In this document: positions 1-8,346 of the stretch, in pieces
Numbering within the stretch: the stretch's first letter is position 1
How the letters are laid out: each line of letters starts with the position of its first letter
DNA from: Sporobacter sp942492735
GTDB lineage: Bacteria > Bacillota > Clostridia > Oscillospirales > Oscillospiraceae
NCBI GenBank assembly: GCA_942492735.1
Contig: OW818648.1
Location: 1,240,001 to 1,304,000, forward strand
DNA length: 64,000 bases
Direction: 5' to 3'
Made by a program: the position numbers and the translations under genes
The notes under the pieces: generated by a model
Databases searched by the model: none
The model's input: the letters and a program-made list of their open reading frames with translations, nothing else
Told to the model about the DNA's origin: nothing

Positions 1-2
1 AT

Positions 3-695
3 CTTTCGCTTTTGCTTTGCTTATTGGCAGGTGCGGCCATCGGGCTACTCAACGCGCTTTTGGTTAACAAATTCAGGCTCCCAAGCTTTATTGCCACGTT
101 GGCAACCGGTCCGTTTATTGTAAAAGGCTTCACTTATATTTTGGCAGACGGCGGCGTCATCTCGTTAAGCGGCAGCCCGGAAAATAATTTTGTGATTTTC
201 TTGGGATTATATAAAATTGCGAAATTCGTACCTGTTTCTATAATTCTGGCGCTTGTCGCCATCATTGTATACGGCATTATTTTGGCAAAAACGGAATTCG
301 GCAGAAGTGTTTACTTAATAGGCAGCAACAAAATGGCATCTCGGTTTGCCGGCATTAATCCCAAGAAAATTTCCTACATTTTGTTTGCCAACAGCGGATT
401 TCTCGGCGCTTTGGCAGGCATTATTTACACGGGACGTCTGAAAGCGGGAAATGTCGAGGGTACAAATAACTATACCTTTGCCGCAATTACAGCGGCGATA
501 ATAGGGGGAATCTCATTTACCGGCGGCGACGGCTCGATGTTTGGATGCTTTATAGGGCTTCTCATCATTAACGGTTTCAGCAACGGCTTGTCCATCCTGG
601 GTGTCTCACCTTATTGGCAGTCAGTTGCGTCCGGACTTCTGCTTTTAGTTGCATTGATATTTGATTATTTTTCGGTGCGAAGCAGGAAAAAATAA
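3..695 (+). CDS. Sugar ABC transporter permease (RbsC/XylH-like), 5'-truncated
   Basis: Inner-membrane permease of a monosaccharide ABC importer (BPD_transp_2, ribose/xylose type). The reading frame is open to the window edge, so the N-terminal part lies upstream. The 230 or so visible residues show about six hydrophobic helices. They also carry the family stretch around GRSVYLIGSNKMASRFAGIN, a cytoplasmic loop that contacts the ATPase. The C-terminus ends with basic residues (RSRKK) after the last helix. A terminator follows directly, so this is the last gene of its operon; the ATPase and binding-protein genes should lie to the left. The family is secure; the exact sugar is not. Confidence 0.85.
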   Translation, partial: LSLLLCLLAGAAIGLLNALLVNKFRLPSFIATLATGPFIVKGFTYILADGGVISLSGSPENNFVIFLGLYKIAKFVPVSIILALVAIIVYGIILAKTEFGRSVYLIGSNKMASRFAGINPKKISYILFANSGFLGALAGIIYTGRLKAGNVEGTNNYTFAAITAAIIGGISFTGGDGSMFGCFIGLLIINGFSNGLSILGVSPYWQSVASGLLLLVALIFDYFSVRSRKK

Positions 696-741
696 TTTCG
701 AAGGAAAAAATGACAGCAATTTGCTAGGTTTCGGTCATAAG

Positions 742-786
742 ACAAAGAGAGCCAGTCGGAAAAGACGAGCTCTCTTTGTGATTTTC
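742..786 (+). terminator. Intrinsic terminator after the permease gene
   Basis: The arms ACAAAGAGAGC and GCTCTCTTTGT pair perfectly across a 16-base loop and are followed by GATTTTC. It ends the sugar-transporter transcript and may also serve the minus-strand gene that ends at 819. Confidence 0.75.
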
Positions 787-818
787 ACTATAAATACTCC
801 GGGCGATACGACATTGAG

Positions 819-1262
819 CTATCCGCGTACCCAGCGCAGCGCGGTGCGCCGGCGTTTGCCGTCGCTGCCGATGCGAACGGGGTCGGCGGTCAGGATGAGG
901 GTGGCGCCGTCGTCCTCGAAACAGACGTAGCGTTTTTGGCGGCTTCCGATCCAGTTCTGGATGAGACTGAATTCAAGCGCGTGATAGACGATTTGATTCT
1001 CCTCGTCGACGGTGAAGCGACCGGCGTATGCAAACATGCCGCGTGCGGCGGCGAGCGTCTGCTCGTCGGTGCCGAGCTCCGTGTCCGGCACGTCATAACG
1101 CGGCCGACCGGCGCGAAGGATCTCGACAGACACCCATCCGTCCTGCGAATAACAGATAAAACCGGTCGCATCCTCTCCCATGATATGGACGGTCACGCCG
1201 TCCTCGTCCGTCCCTGTGAACGAAGCGAGCTTCCACGTGCCGAGCAGTTTTTCTTTGAGCAT
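819..1262 (-). CDS. Lipocalin-like domain protein
   Basis: A 147-residue soluble protein resembling the Lipocalin_5 type of small beta-barrel. It opens with a LLGTWKLASF motif, typical of the first strand of these barrels. It continues with alternating strands (GFICYSQDGWVSVEI, YAGRFTV, YHALEFSLIQNWIG) and ends in TALRWVRG. The start was moved inward to the ATG at 1262 because GAGGAGG sits 6-7 bases upstream; the longer reading has no ribosome site. No signal peptide is seen. It is a single gene between terminators. The ligand and role are unknown; such proteins often act as small-molecule binders. Confidence 0.7.
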   Translation of the reverse strand: MLKEKLLGTWKLASFTGTDEDGVTVHIMGEDATGFICYSQDGWVSVEILRAGRPRYDVPDTELGTDEQTLAAARGMFAYAGRFTVDEENQIVYHALEFSLIQNWIGSRQKRYVCFEDDGATLILTADPVRIGSDGKRRRTALRWVRG

Positions 1263-1352
1263 GATTTGTCCTCCTCGATAATGCATTTGTATTCATTAAT
1301 AATTAATGGTCTGTTTTAGTCTTTAACGCTACCCTTACGCACGCCTGGCGAA

Positions 1353-1949
1353 TTATCTTTCGTTCGAGCGTTTACAGGTGAGTGCCGGTAAAAAAAGAGC
1401 CGAGAATTCCTCCATGCGATCTAAAATTGAATAATTGCCATCCCTCCTGGACCAGTCAACCGCGACGCCGCTCAACGCAATCAGGAGCAGATCAGCTGTT
1501 TTTTCAGGAGATAACAACGTTGTAAATTCGCCTTTCTGCTGACCTGTTGATACAATCTCCGCCAGCTTTTGAACAAGCGGGCGTTTTTCGTTATATATAT
1601 TATATTCTGTAGGGCAGCACCTTGAAATCAGCTTTGAAAGCTCTATCCCGTTTTCCACGATATGTGCCGCAAACCCCCGGCTGATCAGCTTCAGGTTCTC
1701 TAACGCGCTGGCATTCGTTAAAAGTGGGAAGACATGCTCGAGCATGTATATATCAATGAGCTCCATGAGACTGGCTAAAATATCGGATTTCTGCTTGAAG
1801 TAATGATAAAAGCTGCCGATAGAGATGTCCGCGGTTGTGCAGATTTCCTGAACACTAATTTCCTCAAAGGATTTTGTCTTCATCAAATGCAATACCTTTT
1901 CGAGTATCTCAATTCGGCGCTGGACCTGTTTTTGGTGGATTTTTGACAC
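1353..1949 (-). CDS. TetR/AcrR-family transcriptional regulator
   Basis: A 198-residue repressor-type regulator. The N-terminal helix-turn-helix is clear, with ISVQEICTTADISIGSFYHY followed by FKQKSDIL, the TetR signature. The remaining ~140 residues are helical and variable, as expected for the ligand pocket. A GTG start at 1949 was chosen because GGGGGG lies 8 bases upstream; earlier in-frame starts give a non-helical extension with no site. It is divergent from the SDR/KAS III-like operon, and a 15-bp palindrome lies in the promoter between them. It therefore probably represses that operon and perhaps itself. The inducer is unknown. Confidence 0.85.
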   Translation of the reverse strand: MSKIHQKQVQRRIEILEKVLHLMKTKSFEEISVQEICTTADISIGSFYHYFKQKSDILASLMELIDIYMLEHVFPLLTNASALENLKLISRGFAAHIVENGIELSKLISRCCPTEYNIYNEKRPLVQKLAEIVSTGQQKGEFTTLLSPEKTADLLLIALSGVAVDWSRRDGNYSILDRMEEFSALFLPALTCKRSNER

Positions 1950-2016
1950 GCAGATATCCCCCCCAGTCAAAGATACTAACATCATAATCAACTGCATAAA
2001 AAAAGTAAAGAAACGA

Positions 2017-2065
2017 TTGACATTAATTTGACGATTCTATAATATAATTCTAGAATAATATTCTA
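2017..2065 (+). promoter_or_regulatory. Promoter with overlapping palindromic operator for the SDR-KAS operon
   Basis: TTGACA at 2017-2022 is followed by TATAAT at 2038-2043 (15-base spacer) or TAATAT at 2040-2045 (17 bases). Just downstream, TAGAATAATATTCTA at 2051-2065 is a 15-bp palindrome about one central base, overlapping a second 10-bp palindrome at 2047-2056. This is the expected place for a TetR-family operator. The assignment to the adjacent regulator is inferred. Confidence 0.65.
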
Positions 2066-2090
2066 ATATTAATCATTCGGTGGTGTAAAC

Positions 2091-2882
2091 ATGTTCAGAT
2101 TGAGAATGGAAGGCAAAGTCGCCGTCGTCACCGGCGTCGCATCCGGCATGGGCCAGGCAATCGCGCATATGCTTGCTGAGGAAGGGGCCAAGGTTGTCGG
2201 CTGTGATTATGCTCAAAAAGAAGGGCAGGAAACAATTGATAGCATCATTGCTGCGGGGGGCGATGCCATCTTCGTGCCCTGCAACCTGAGGGTAAGGGCG
2301 GATATTGAAAAAGTGCGCGAGGAAACCCTTGCCCGATATGGCAGAGTAACGACACTGGTCAATGCAGCCGGTATTGTCGTACTTGACCGTTTTATGAACC
2401 AAACCGACGAGGATATGCAAAAGCTGTTTGAGACCAATTATCGGGGTACCGTGTGGATGATGCGGGAGTTTTTGCCATACCTTGTCGCAAACGGAAAATC
2501 CTCTGTAACAAATATTGCGTCAATTTCGGTTTATCAGCCCGAATCCTATGCCTATTATTACGGCTCGTTTAAGGCGGCAATTGCCATACTGACCCGAAAT
2601 CTGGCGCGGGAATACTCCGCGCAGGGCGTCCGGCTCAATGTCATCTGTCCCGGGCCGTGTGACACGGGCATGACTCCGGACTCCTGCAAGCTTAACGGCG
2701 GCAATCCTGAGGCGATAAAAAACCTGGTCAGCTCCCTGTTGTGCGACCGTGTCGGTACGGCGCAGGATATTGCGTATTGCGCCACGTATCTGGCCTCAGA
2801 CGAGGCTGAGTGGATCACCGCAGCGCAATTTGTGGTGGATGGCGGTGCGTCTTTCGGCGGCGGCGATCACTTTGAGCTATAA
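2091..2882 (+). CDS. SDR-family NAD(P)-dependent oxidoreductase
   Basis: A classical short-chain dehydrogenase of 263 residues that would interconvert a hydroxyl and a keto group using NAD(P)H. The dinucleotide-binding motif TGVASGMG is near the N-terminus, NAAG follows in strand 4, and the catalytic YxxxK is seen as YGSFK. The C-terminus has the usual DGGAS stretch. It is the first gene of an operon with two KAS III-like proteins 25 bases downstream, behind a TetR-controlled promoter. A ketone made or used by the condensing enzymes is therefore a plausible substrate. The specific substrate cannot be read from sequence. Confidence 0.88.
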   Translation: MFRLRMEGKVAVVTGVASGMGQAIAHMLAEEGAKVVGCDYAQKEGQETIDSIIAAGGDAIFVPCNLRVRADIEKVREETLARYGRVTTLVNAAGIVVLDRFMNQTDEDMQKLFETNYRGTVWMMREFLPYLVANGKSSVTNIASISVYQPESYAYYYGSFKAAIAILTRNLAREYSAQGVRLNVICPGPCDTGMTPDSCKLNGGNPEAIKNLVSSLLCDRVGTAQDIAYCATYLASDEAEWITAAQFVVDGGASFGGGDHFEL

Positions 2883-2907
2883 CGAAGCAGCGTGAGGTGG
2901 CTGGGAA

Positions 2908-3912
2908 ATGAAAATTGGCTTTGAAGCAATTGTCAAGCATACACCGGAGCTGGTGTTAACGCGGGAGCATTTTTCCTATCTGCTGCCCGCATTGGAAAAG
3001 CTGCCGCCGGAAAAGCGCGCGGCTTTCTCCATTGTTCCCGATGAGGTACGGACATATGCCGGTCGTGACGGCGGCAGAGCGATCAATATGGCTGTTGATG
3101 TGGCGCGTGAGGCTTTGCAGCAAGGCGGGCTGACAGGCATGGATATAGATTGTGTCCTTGGCGCGGAAGTGAGTATACACAAGGAGCTTGGACTGCGCGC
3201 GGATACAACCATGCTCAATGTGGCCGATTGCTGCGCAAGCTTTGTTAATCTGCTTCAGATCGCGTGGATGCTGGTAGAGACCGGTGAAGCCAAACGCGTC
3301 CTCGTTGTTGCTTCTGCAGCTTTAGCCGGAGGAGAACCATGGTCGACGACAGATATGACGGACCCGATTGCTCCCAACTTCGGTGACGGCGCCGCTGCCG
3401 TGATTGTGTCGAGCCGTAATCTGAAATGCGAGTTTCTGGCATATGATACAGCGGTTGACGGTCGGGGGTATCATTCGGCTTGCGGTGATATTTCGCCCTT
3501 GCGCAATCCGGATTTAGCGGAAGCTGCCGGTGCGCCTTGCCCAGTTGGGCCGTTTTTTCGTATGGACGATATTTCATACATAAAGGTCGCTACCGCACCG
3601 GGGTATTTGGCCGACAGCCTCATAAGAATGTGCGCTATGGCAGGACTCAAAACATCCGATATCAGTGACCTCATCTGCCATCACCTGGGAGACTGTGAGG
3701 CGGCGTGGAAACGTGAGCTGGTAGCTTGCGGCAGTTCCGAGCACGTCTTTAAAAACCTGAGGCTCAAATACGGCAACACGGGACATACGGATATTCCGCT
3801 GGATCTGCTGTATTATGTTGAACACGGCATTATAAAAAAAGATGCCATCGTTGTTTTATGGGTACCCGGTTCGGGCGTTTCGCTCGGCGGGCTCATGCTG
3901 CGCTGGCTGTAA
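2908..3912 (+). CDS. KAS III-like (FabH/HMG-CoA-synthase-like) condensing enzyme
   Basis: A 334-residue thiolase-fold protein related to 3-oxoacyl-ACP synthase III. The catalytic triad is visible by family pattern: Cys109 in DCCASF, His258/259 in CHHLGD, and Asn290 in YGNTGHTDIP, with His-Asn spacing like FabH. It should form or cleave a carbon-carbon bond next to an acyl thioester. The ribosome site GAGGTGG precedes the ATG. The next gene is a homologue lacking Cys and Asn, so a heteromer is likely. It is not near fatty-acid synthesis genes, and the SDR/TetR context points to a special-purpose or degradative role. The substrate is unknown. Confidence 0.8.
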   Translation: MKIGFEAIVKHTPELVLTREHFSYLLPALEKLPPEKRAAFSIVPDEVRTYAGRDGGRAINMAVDVAREALQQGGLTGMDIDCVLGAEVSIHKELGLRADTTMLNVADCCASFVNLLQIAWMLVETGEAKRVLVVASAALAGGEPWSTTDMTDPIAPNFGDGAAAVIVSSRNLKCEFLAYDTAVDGRGYHSACGDISPLRNPDLAEAAGAPCPVGPFFRMDDISYIKVATAPGYLADSLIRMCAMAGLKTSDISDLICHHLGDCEAAWKRELVACGSSEHVFKNLRLKYGNTGHTDIPLDLLYYVEHGIIKKDAIVVLWVPGSGVSLGGLMLRWL

Positions 3913-3926
3913 CCGGGGGGCAGAAT

Positions 3927-4982
3927 ATGAAAATCGGACTTGAAGCGATCGTCAGCTTTCTCCCGGGAGAAAGACTGAACGTCAAAGACTATTACAGTTA
4001 CTTAAAGCCGGAAATCGATCAGCTGCCGGAATCTCAGCGGCTTGGCTTGCTGCGATCGGTACCGGACACTGTGCACCGACTGAAGGATCCGAGCGCGCTG
4101 GAGTTTCTCGCGCTGACTGCCGCGCAAAAGGCGCTTGATGAGGCGAATTTATCCCCGATGGACATTGACGGGCTTTTAGTCACGCAGACCGGCGGCAAGC
4201 AGTTTATGCCGCTGCTCGCCTCCTACCTGCAGCTGAATTTGGGACTGGGGAGGAATATCATGGCGCGAAATATTGACGACAATAACGTCAGTATTCTGAG
4301 CATCATGAACTTGGCCCGCATTTATATCAAAAGCGGCATCTGCAAAAAGATATTGATTGTCGCAGCGACGGCGCAAATCGGCGGAAAATACGGCTTCGGT
4401 GCTGACCTGACAGACCCCCTGTGCCTCTATCTGGGCGACGGGGCCGGTGCGGCCATCGTCTCCACGAAAAATCTGAAATGCGAGTTGCTTGGCTTTAATT
4501 TTGAAACCTATGCCGTGACACCTCGAACGACCGGCACGCTTAACGGCGATTACGGCCCGGTGCGGCAGCCGAAAAACCGTGACCTGTGCTTTGCCGCGGA
4601 AATGGACGACAAGTACGGCGCGTATCTTGTGCTGGATGATCCAAAACTTCGGGAAATAGCGGGTGCAAAAACCTTTTTGTCCGATACGCTGGGGAGAGCT
4701 GCGGCAAAAGCCGGGCTTGATGACTATCAAATTGACCATGTCATCACGGCGCATATCGGTGAGTTGCTCGACGTCTGGCGTCAGAACTTAACAGCCTTAG
4801 GCGTCAACCCGAAAGCTTTTAAAAACCAGCAGAAAACCATTGGCAGCACGGCCTGTGCCGATGCGCTGATCGACCTTGCGGATTTCGCCAAAGCCGGGCT
4901 GTTCCGGAAGGACCATATCATCGCCCTCTGGGTGCCCTGCACCGGCGTACAGGTCGCTACTGTGTTGCTGAAATGGTTATGA
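3927..4982 (+). CDS. KAS III-like protein lacking the catalytic Cys and Asn
   Basis: A 351-residue homologue of the preceding gene with the same opening (MKIG.EAIV) and the same core blocks (ADLTDP, LGDGAGAAIVS). An ungapped alignment through the active-site region puts Asn120 (DNNVSI) where its neighbour has catalytic Cys109 (DCCASF). It puts Ser307 where the neighbour has Asn290. His276 is kept. It therefore cannot act as an acyl-enzyme condensing enzyme by the usual mechanism. It is best read as a structural or substrate-channel subunit, comparable to chain-length factors. The start at 3927 follows GGGGGG in the 14-base gap after the upstream stop; the longer reading overlaps the upstream gene. 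Confidence 0.75.
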   Translation: MKIGLEAIVSFLPGERLNVKDYYSYLKPEIDQLPESQRLGLLRSVPDTVHRLKDPSALEFLALTAAQKALDEANLSPMDIDGLLVTQTGGKQFMPLLASYLQLNLGLGRNIMARNIDDNNVSILSIMNLARIYIKSGICKKILIVAATAQIGGKYGFGADLTDPLCLYLGDGAGAAIVSTKNLKCELLGFNFETYAVTPRTTGTLNGDYGPVRQPKNRDLCFAAEMDDKYGAYLVLDDPKLREIAGAKTFLSDTLGRAAAKAGLDDYQIDHVITAHIGELLDVWRQNLTALGVNPKAFKNQQKTIGSTACADALIDLADFAKAGLFRKDHIIALWVPCTGVQVATVLLKWL

Positions 4983-5004
4983 CTGATTAAGTATCAATGA
5001 TAAT

Positions 5005-5036
5005 GAAGGGGCTGTCTCAAAATAACCAACCCCTTC
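5005..5036 (+). terminator. Hairpin between convergent KAS-like and feoB genes
   Basis: The arms GAAGGGG and CCCCTTC surround an 18-base loop containing GCTGTCTC. The T-run is weak on the plus strand (CGTTT). It separates convergent transcripts. The loop shares the CTGTCTC word with two other terminators in the window. Confidence 0.5.
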
Positions 5037-5078
5037 GTTTATCGTGGCGGTAGGAGGGGAGGATCGTTTATATGGCAT

Positions 5079-7232
5079 TTAAACGAGTCCGAATAAGCGG
5101 GTAACGTTTGCAACAATCAGGCATACAACGATACCGGATACTGTCGGAACGGCAAATGAAACGAGAGTCCACTTGAGGCTTTGCGTTTCTTTTTTGATTG
5201 TAAGGCAGGTGGTACCGCAGGGCCAATGCATGAGAGAGAACAGCATAACACAGACGGCGGTGAGCCAGGTCCAGCCGTGGCTGACGAATAATGAATGCAA
5301 ATCGCGCAGGCTATCCAACTCGGTCAGAGAACCGGTAGACATGTAACTCATGATAATAATTGGCATAACGATCTCGTTTGCGGGGAAGCCCAGGATAAAG
5401 GCCATCAGTATATATCCATCGAGTCCAAGCAGCTTGGCAAAGGGGTCAAAAAAACCGGCGCAATGAGCCAGCAGACTCAAATCCCCGGCATGTATATTGG
5501 CAAGTATCCATATTATAAAACCGGCAGGCGCGGCGACGACAACCGCACGGCGAAGCACAAAAAGAGTTCTGTCAAGTATGGAACGCGCGATGACTCTGCC
5601 AATCTGCGGGCGCCGGTATGGCGGGAGCTCCAGATTGAATGATGAGGGTAGGCCTTTGAGAATTGTCTTAGACAATAGTTTTGAAATAAATACGGTCATG
5701 AGGATGCCAAGAACGATCACCGCCGTCAGCATCAGCGTGGAGATAACGGACTGAAATGCGCCGCCCACTGCTCCGGCGAAAAACATGGTGATGATCGCAA
5801 TCAGCGTTGGGAATCTCCCGTTGCAGGGGACGAAATTGTTTGTAATAGTCGCAATCAGCCGCTCGCGCGGCGAGTCAATTATACGGCATCCGACAATTCC
5901 GGCCGCGTTGCAGCCGAAACCCATACACATTGTAAGCGCCTGCTTGCCATGCGCACAGGCCTTGCGAAAAAAATTATCCAGGTTGAAGGCGATGCGCGGC
6001 AGATATCCTAAGTCTTCCAGCAAAGTAAACAGCGGGAAGAAAATCGCCATGGGCGGCAGCATGACAGAAACAACCCAGGCGAGAGTTCTATAGACACCGT
6101 CTACGAGTATGCCTTTTACCCAGGAGGGCGCGGCTAACCATAAAAAGAATTCCGACAGCCTGCCTTCAAGCCAAAAAAGACCGTCTGCAAGATAGCCGGA
6201 CGGGATGTTGGACCCGGTGATCGTTATCAAAAACACACCGAACAGCAGTAGAATCATTATAGGGATGCCCGTCAGCTTTGAGGTAAGAACCTTATCAATC
6301 CGGCAATCCCGTTCAGCGTAGTCTTTTTTTTCGAACCTTATTGTCTCACGTCCGAGGCTTTCGCAGGTCCGAACGATTTCGGTGACGAGCTGATCCCTGA
6401 ATTTGTCACGCAGAATTCCTGATTGTTCAAGATAGCTTTTCGCTTGTGTGACGCTGTGTAATAATTCCTCATTTTGCAACATGTCAAAGCGCAGGTATTC
6501 AGCCATCGATCGAAGTAAGCTTTCATCACCGTCTAAAAGCTTCAGCGCGATCCATCGGCTTCTGAGGTGCCCGTGTAAAACGTTTTCCACTGCCGGCGCC
6601 ACCATGGACACGGCCTTCTCAATTTCGTCGCTATAAGTGATGCGCAAAGGCTTGACATCCATTCTTTTTAAAGGCAAGTCTGCCACCGCGTCCATCAGGC
6701 GGTCAAGCCCTCTGCCGCTGCGCGCGCTGGTACCGACAACGGGAACACCCAATCTTGCTTCGAGCTGCTCCAAATCGATATGTATCATCTTTTTTTTCGC
6801 TTCGTCCATCAGATTGACACATACCACCACATTGTCGGTGATCTCTAGTGTCTGGAGCACCAGATTCAGGTTTCGTTCCAAACAGGTGGCGTCCGCGACG
6901 ACGACCGTTACATCCGGCTCACCGAAGCAAATAAAATCGCGCGCTATTTCTTCCTCCGCCGAATTTGCCATTAACGAATATGTACCCGGAATATCCACCA
7001 TTATAAAGGTGGTGCCTTTATGTCGATATCTGCCGTGCGTATTTGCGACCGTTTTACCCGGCCAGTTTCCGGTGTGCTGGTTCAGTCCGGTCAAACCGTT
7101 GAAAACGGTGCTTTTGCCGACGTTGGGATTCCCTGCAAGCGCCACGATTTTATCCTGAGGTGTTTCCCTCTCAATATGCAGACCACAGCTATCTAATACG
7201 CCCGCGCCTGTGGACGTACCTGTTAATCCCAT
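5079..7232 (-). CDS. feoB: Ferrous iron transport protein B
   Basis: A 717-residue Fe(II) importer of the cytoplasmic membrane. The N-terminal GTPase domain shows G1 GNPNVGKS, the switch region TGNWPGKT, G3 DIPGTYSL and G4 NLMD. After the helical GDI-like segment come two Gate domains and about eight to ten membrane helices (for example MILLLFGVFLITITG, VIVLGILMTVFISKLL). The length is normal for the family. It follows feoA on the same strand with a 90-base gap. The DtxR-type regulator upstream is divergent, so iron-dependent control is likely. In an anaerobe this feeds Fe-S enzymes such as AOR and radical SAM activases. Confidence 0.96.
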   Translation of the reverse strand: MGLTGTSTGAGVLDSCGLHIERETPQDKIVALAGNPNVGKSTVFNGLTGLNQHTGNWPGKTVANTHGRYRHKGTTFIMVDIPGTYSLMANSAEEEIARDFICFGEPDVTVVVADATCLERNLNLVLQTLEITDNVVVCVNLMDEAKKKMIHIDLEQLEARLGVPVVGTSARSGRGLDRLMDAVADLPLKRMDVKPLRITYSDEIEKAVSMVAPAVENVLHGHLRSRWIALKLLDGDESLLRSMAEYLRFDMLQNEELLHSVTQAKSYLEQSGILRDKFRDQLVTEIVRTCESLGRETIRFEKKDYAERDCRIDKVLTSKLTGIPIMILLLFGVFLITITGSNIPSGYLADGLFWLEGRLSEFFLWLAAPSWVKGILVDGVYRTLAWVVSVMLPPMAIFFPLFTLLEDLGYLPRIAFNLDNFFRKACAHGKQALTMCMGFGCNAAGIVGCRIIDSPRERLIATITNNFVPCNGRFPTLIAIITMFFAGAVGGAFQSVISTLMLTAVIVLGILMTVFISKLLSKTILKGLPSSFNLELPPYRRPQIGRVIARSILDRTLFVLRRAVVVAAPAGFIIWILANIHAGDLSLLAHCAGFFDPFAKLLGLDGYILMAFILGFPANEIVMPIIIMSYMSTGSLTELDSLRDLHSLFVSHGWTWLTAVCVMLFSLMHWPCGTTCLTIKKETQSLKWTLVSFAVPTVSGIVVCLIVANVTRLFGLV

Positions 7233-7322
7233 AGAAATTCCTCCAATTATTATGCGGCGGGGCGAAAGTCATTTTCCTGTTCCTGCTGCGCACAGTCTGT
7301 CAAACTATCGCCCCGTTCATCC

Positions 7323-7562
7323 TTATGATATGGAAACCATGATCCTATCTGATACGTCGGATCGCAGAGCGATGACAGCGCCACGTATTAAGTAGGCAAT
7401 CGGGTTGCCGGACGGGCTTTTATAAAGCGGTTCTATTTCAGTTCCATATATTATTCCAAGGTCAAGCATACGCCTTCTTGTAGCGCCTTCTGATATGAGC
7501 CGCGAAACACTGGCTTTTTTGCCGATTGGCAGCTGATTCAGTGGTATTTGCTCGTTGTTCAA
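7323..7562 (-). CDS. feoA: Ferrous iron transport protein A
   Basis: A 79-residue SH3-like FeoA protein that works with FeoB at the membrane. It has the standard layout: LPIGKKASVSRL, then RRRMLDLGIIYGTEIEPLYKSPSGNPIAYLIRG, with the terminal strand ALRSDVSDRIMV. GGAGGG lies upstream of the ATG. It is the first gene of the feoAB operon and divergent from the DtxR-type regulator at 7696. Confidence 0.93.
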   Translation of the reverse strand: MNNEQIPLNQLPIGKKASVSRLISEGATRRRMLDLGIIYGTEIEPLYKSPSGNPIAYLIRGAVIALRSDVSDRIMVSIS

Positions 7563-7695
7563 AAATATCCCTCCAAAAAAGAGTTGGCACTTAGCGTGGG
7601 GGAAAAAAGTTACCCGATGCTAATATATGGGCGCTAAACTTATTGTGTGACGAATATACTGAATAAATAGAAATTTTCATAAAGGATATGAGCCT

Positions 7696-8190
7696 ATGAA
7701 TGATAATGCGCCTTCGGATTTCAGGACGGTTCGGGGATATCAGCTCATGAATCAGCACAAGGGACAGCTGACCCCTGCGTTGGAAGACTATCTGGAGATG
7801 GTATATAGACTCTGTTTGCAAAACAAATACACCCGCGTCGGTAAGCTCTCCGAGCTTCTGAATGTCAAACCCCCCTCCGCATCCAAAATGATTTTCAAGC
7901 TCGCAGGACTCGGATATATAAAATATGACCGATATGAAATCATACAATTAACAGACATTGGGCATGAAATAGGCACTTATCTGCTGAAAAGACATGAAAT
8001 AGTTGAAAACTTTTTAAAGCTCATCGGAAATAAAAACCCATTGGAGGAAACGGAGCTTATTGAACACACACTGAGCCCGGCCACTGTTGAAGATATTAAT
8101 GACCTGCTTGATTTTTTTAAAACAAATACCTCTTTGCAAATAAATTTAAATGATTTTAAAGAGTACAGAAGAAATAACGATAGCGGATAG
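7696..8190 (+). CDS. DtxR/MntR-family metal-dependent regulator
   Basis: A 164-residue regulator with the family's N-terminal winged helix: LTPALEDYLEMVYRL, then RVGKLSELLNVKPPSASKMIFKL as the HTH, and YIKYDRYEIIQLTDIG as the wing. A helical dimerisation part with HEIVENFLKLIG and EETELIEHTLSP follows, where metal ligands (His, Glu) normally lie. The C-terminal SH3-like domain of DtxR is absent, as in MntR-type proteins. It is divergent from feoAB, so it most likely senses Fe(II) (or Mn(II)) and controls feoAB. I could not define a convincing operator. Confidence 0.87.
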   Translation: MNDNAPSDFRTVRGYQLMNQHKGQLTPALEDYLEMVYRLCLQNKYTRVGKLSELLNVKPPSASKMIFKLAGLGYIKYDRYEIIQLTDIGHEIGTYLLKRHEIVENFLKLIGNKNPLEETELIEHTLSPATVEDINDLLDFFKTNTSLQINLNDFKEYRRNNDSG

Positions 8191-8346
8191 AACATCAGAA
8201 GGAGCCCTGTGGGGCGTTCATAGGTCAGACTGTCTAAAAACTTCGGGGACTAAACCGGTAATTTTGATACGCCATATACATAGAACTGAAGAAAAAAAGA
8301 TAGTAGTATACTATTAAATAGCTATTTTATTTAAAGGAGATATAAC

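Noticed and set aside
2073..2420. Minus-strand frame overlapping the SDR gene start
   Set aside because: It overlaps the promoter and start of a certain gene and has no family features.
7591..7637. TTAGC/GCTAA arms between feoA and the DtxR-type gene as a metal-regulator operator
   Set aside because: The arms are short, too widely spaced and occur in two alternative pairings, so they do not resemble a DtxR box well enough.
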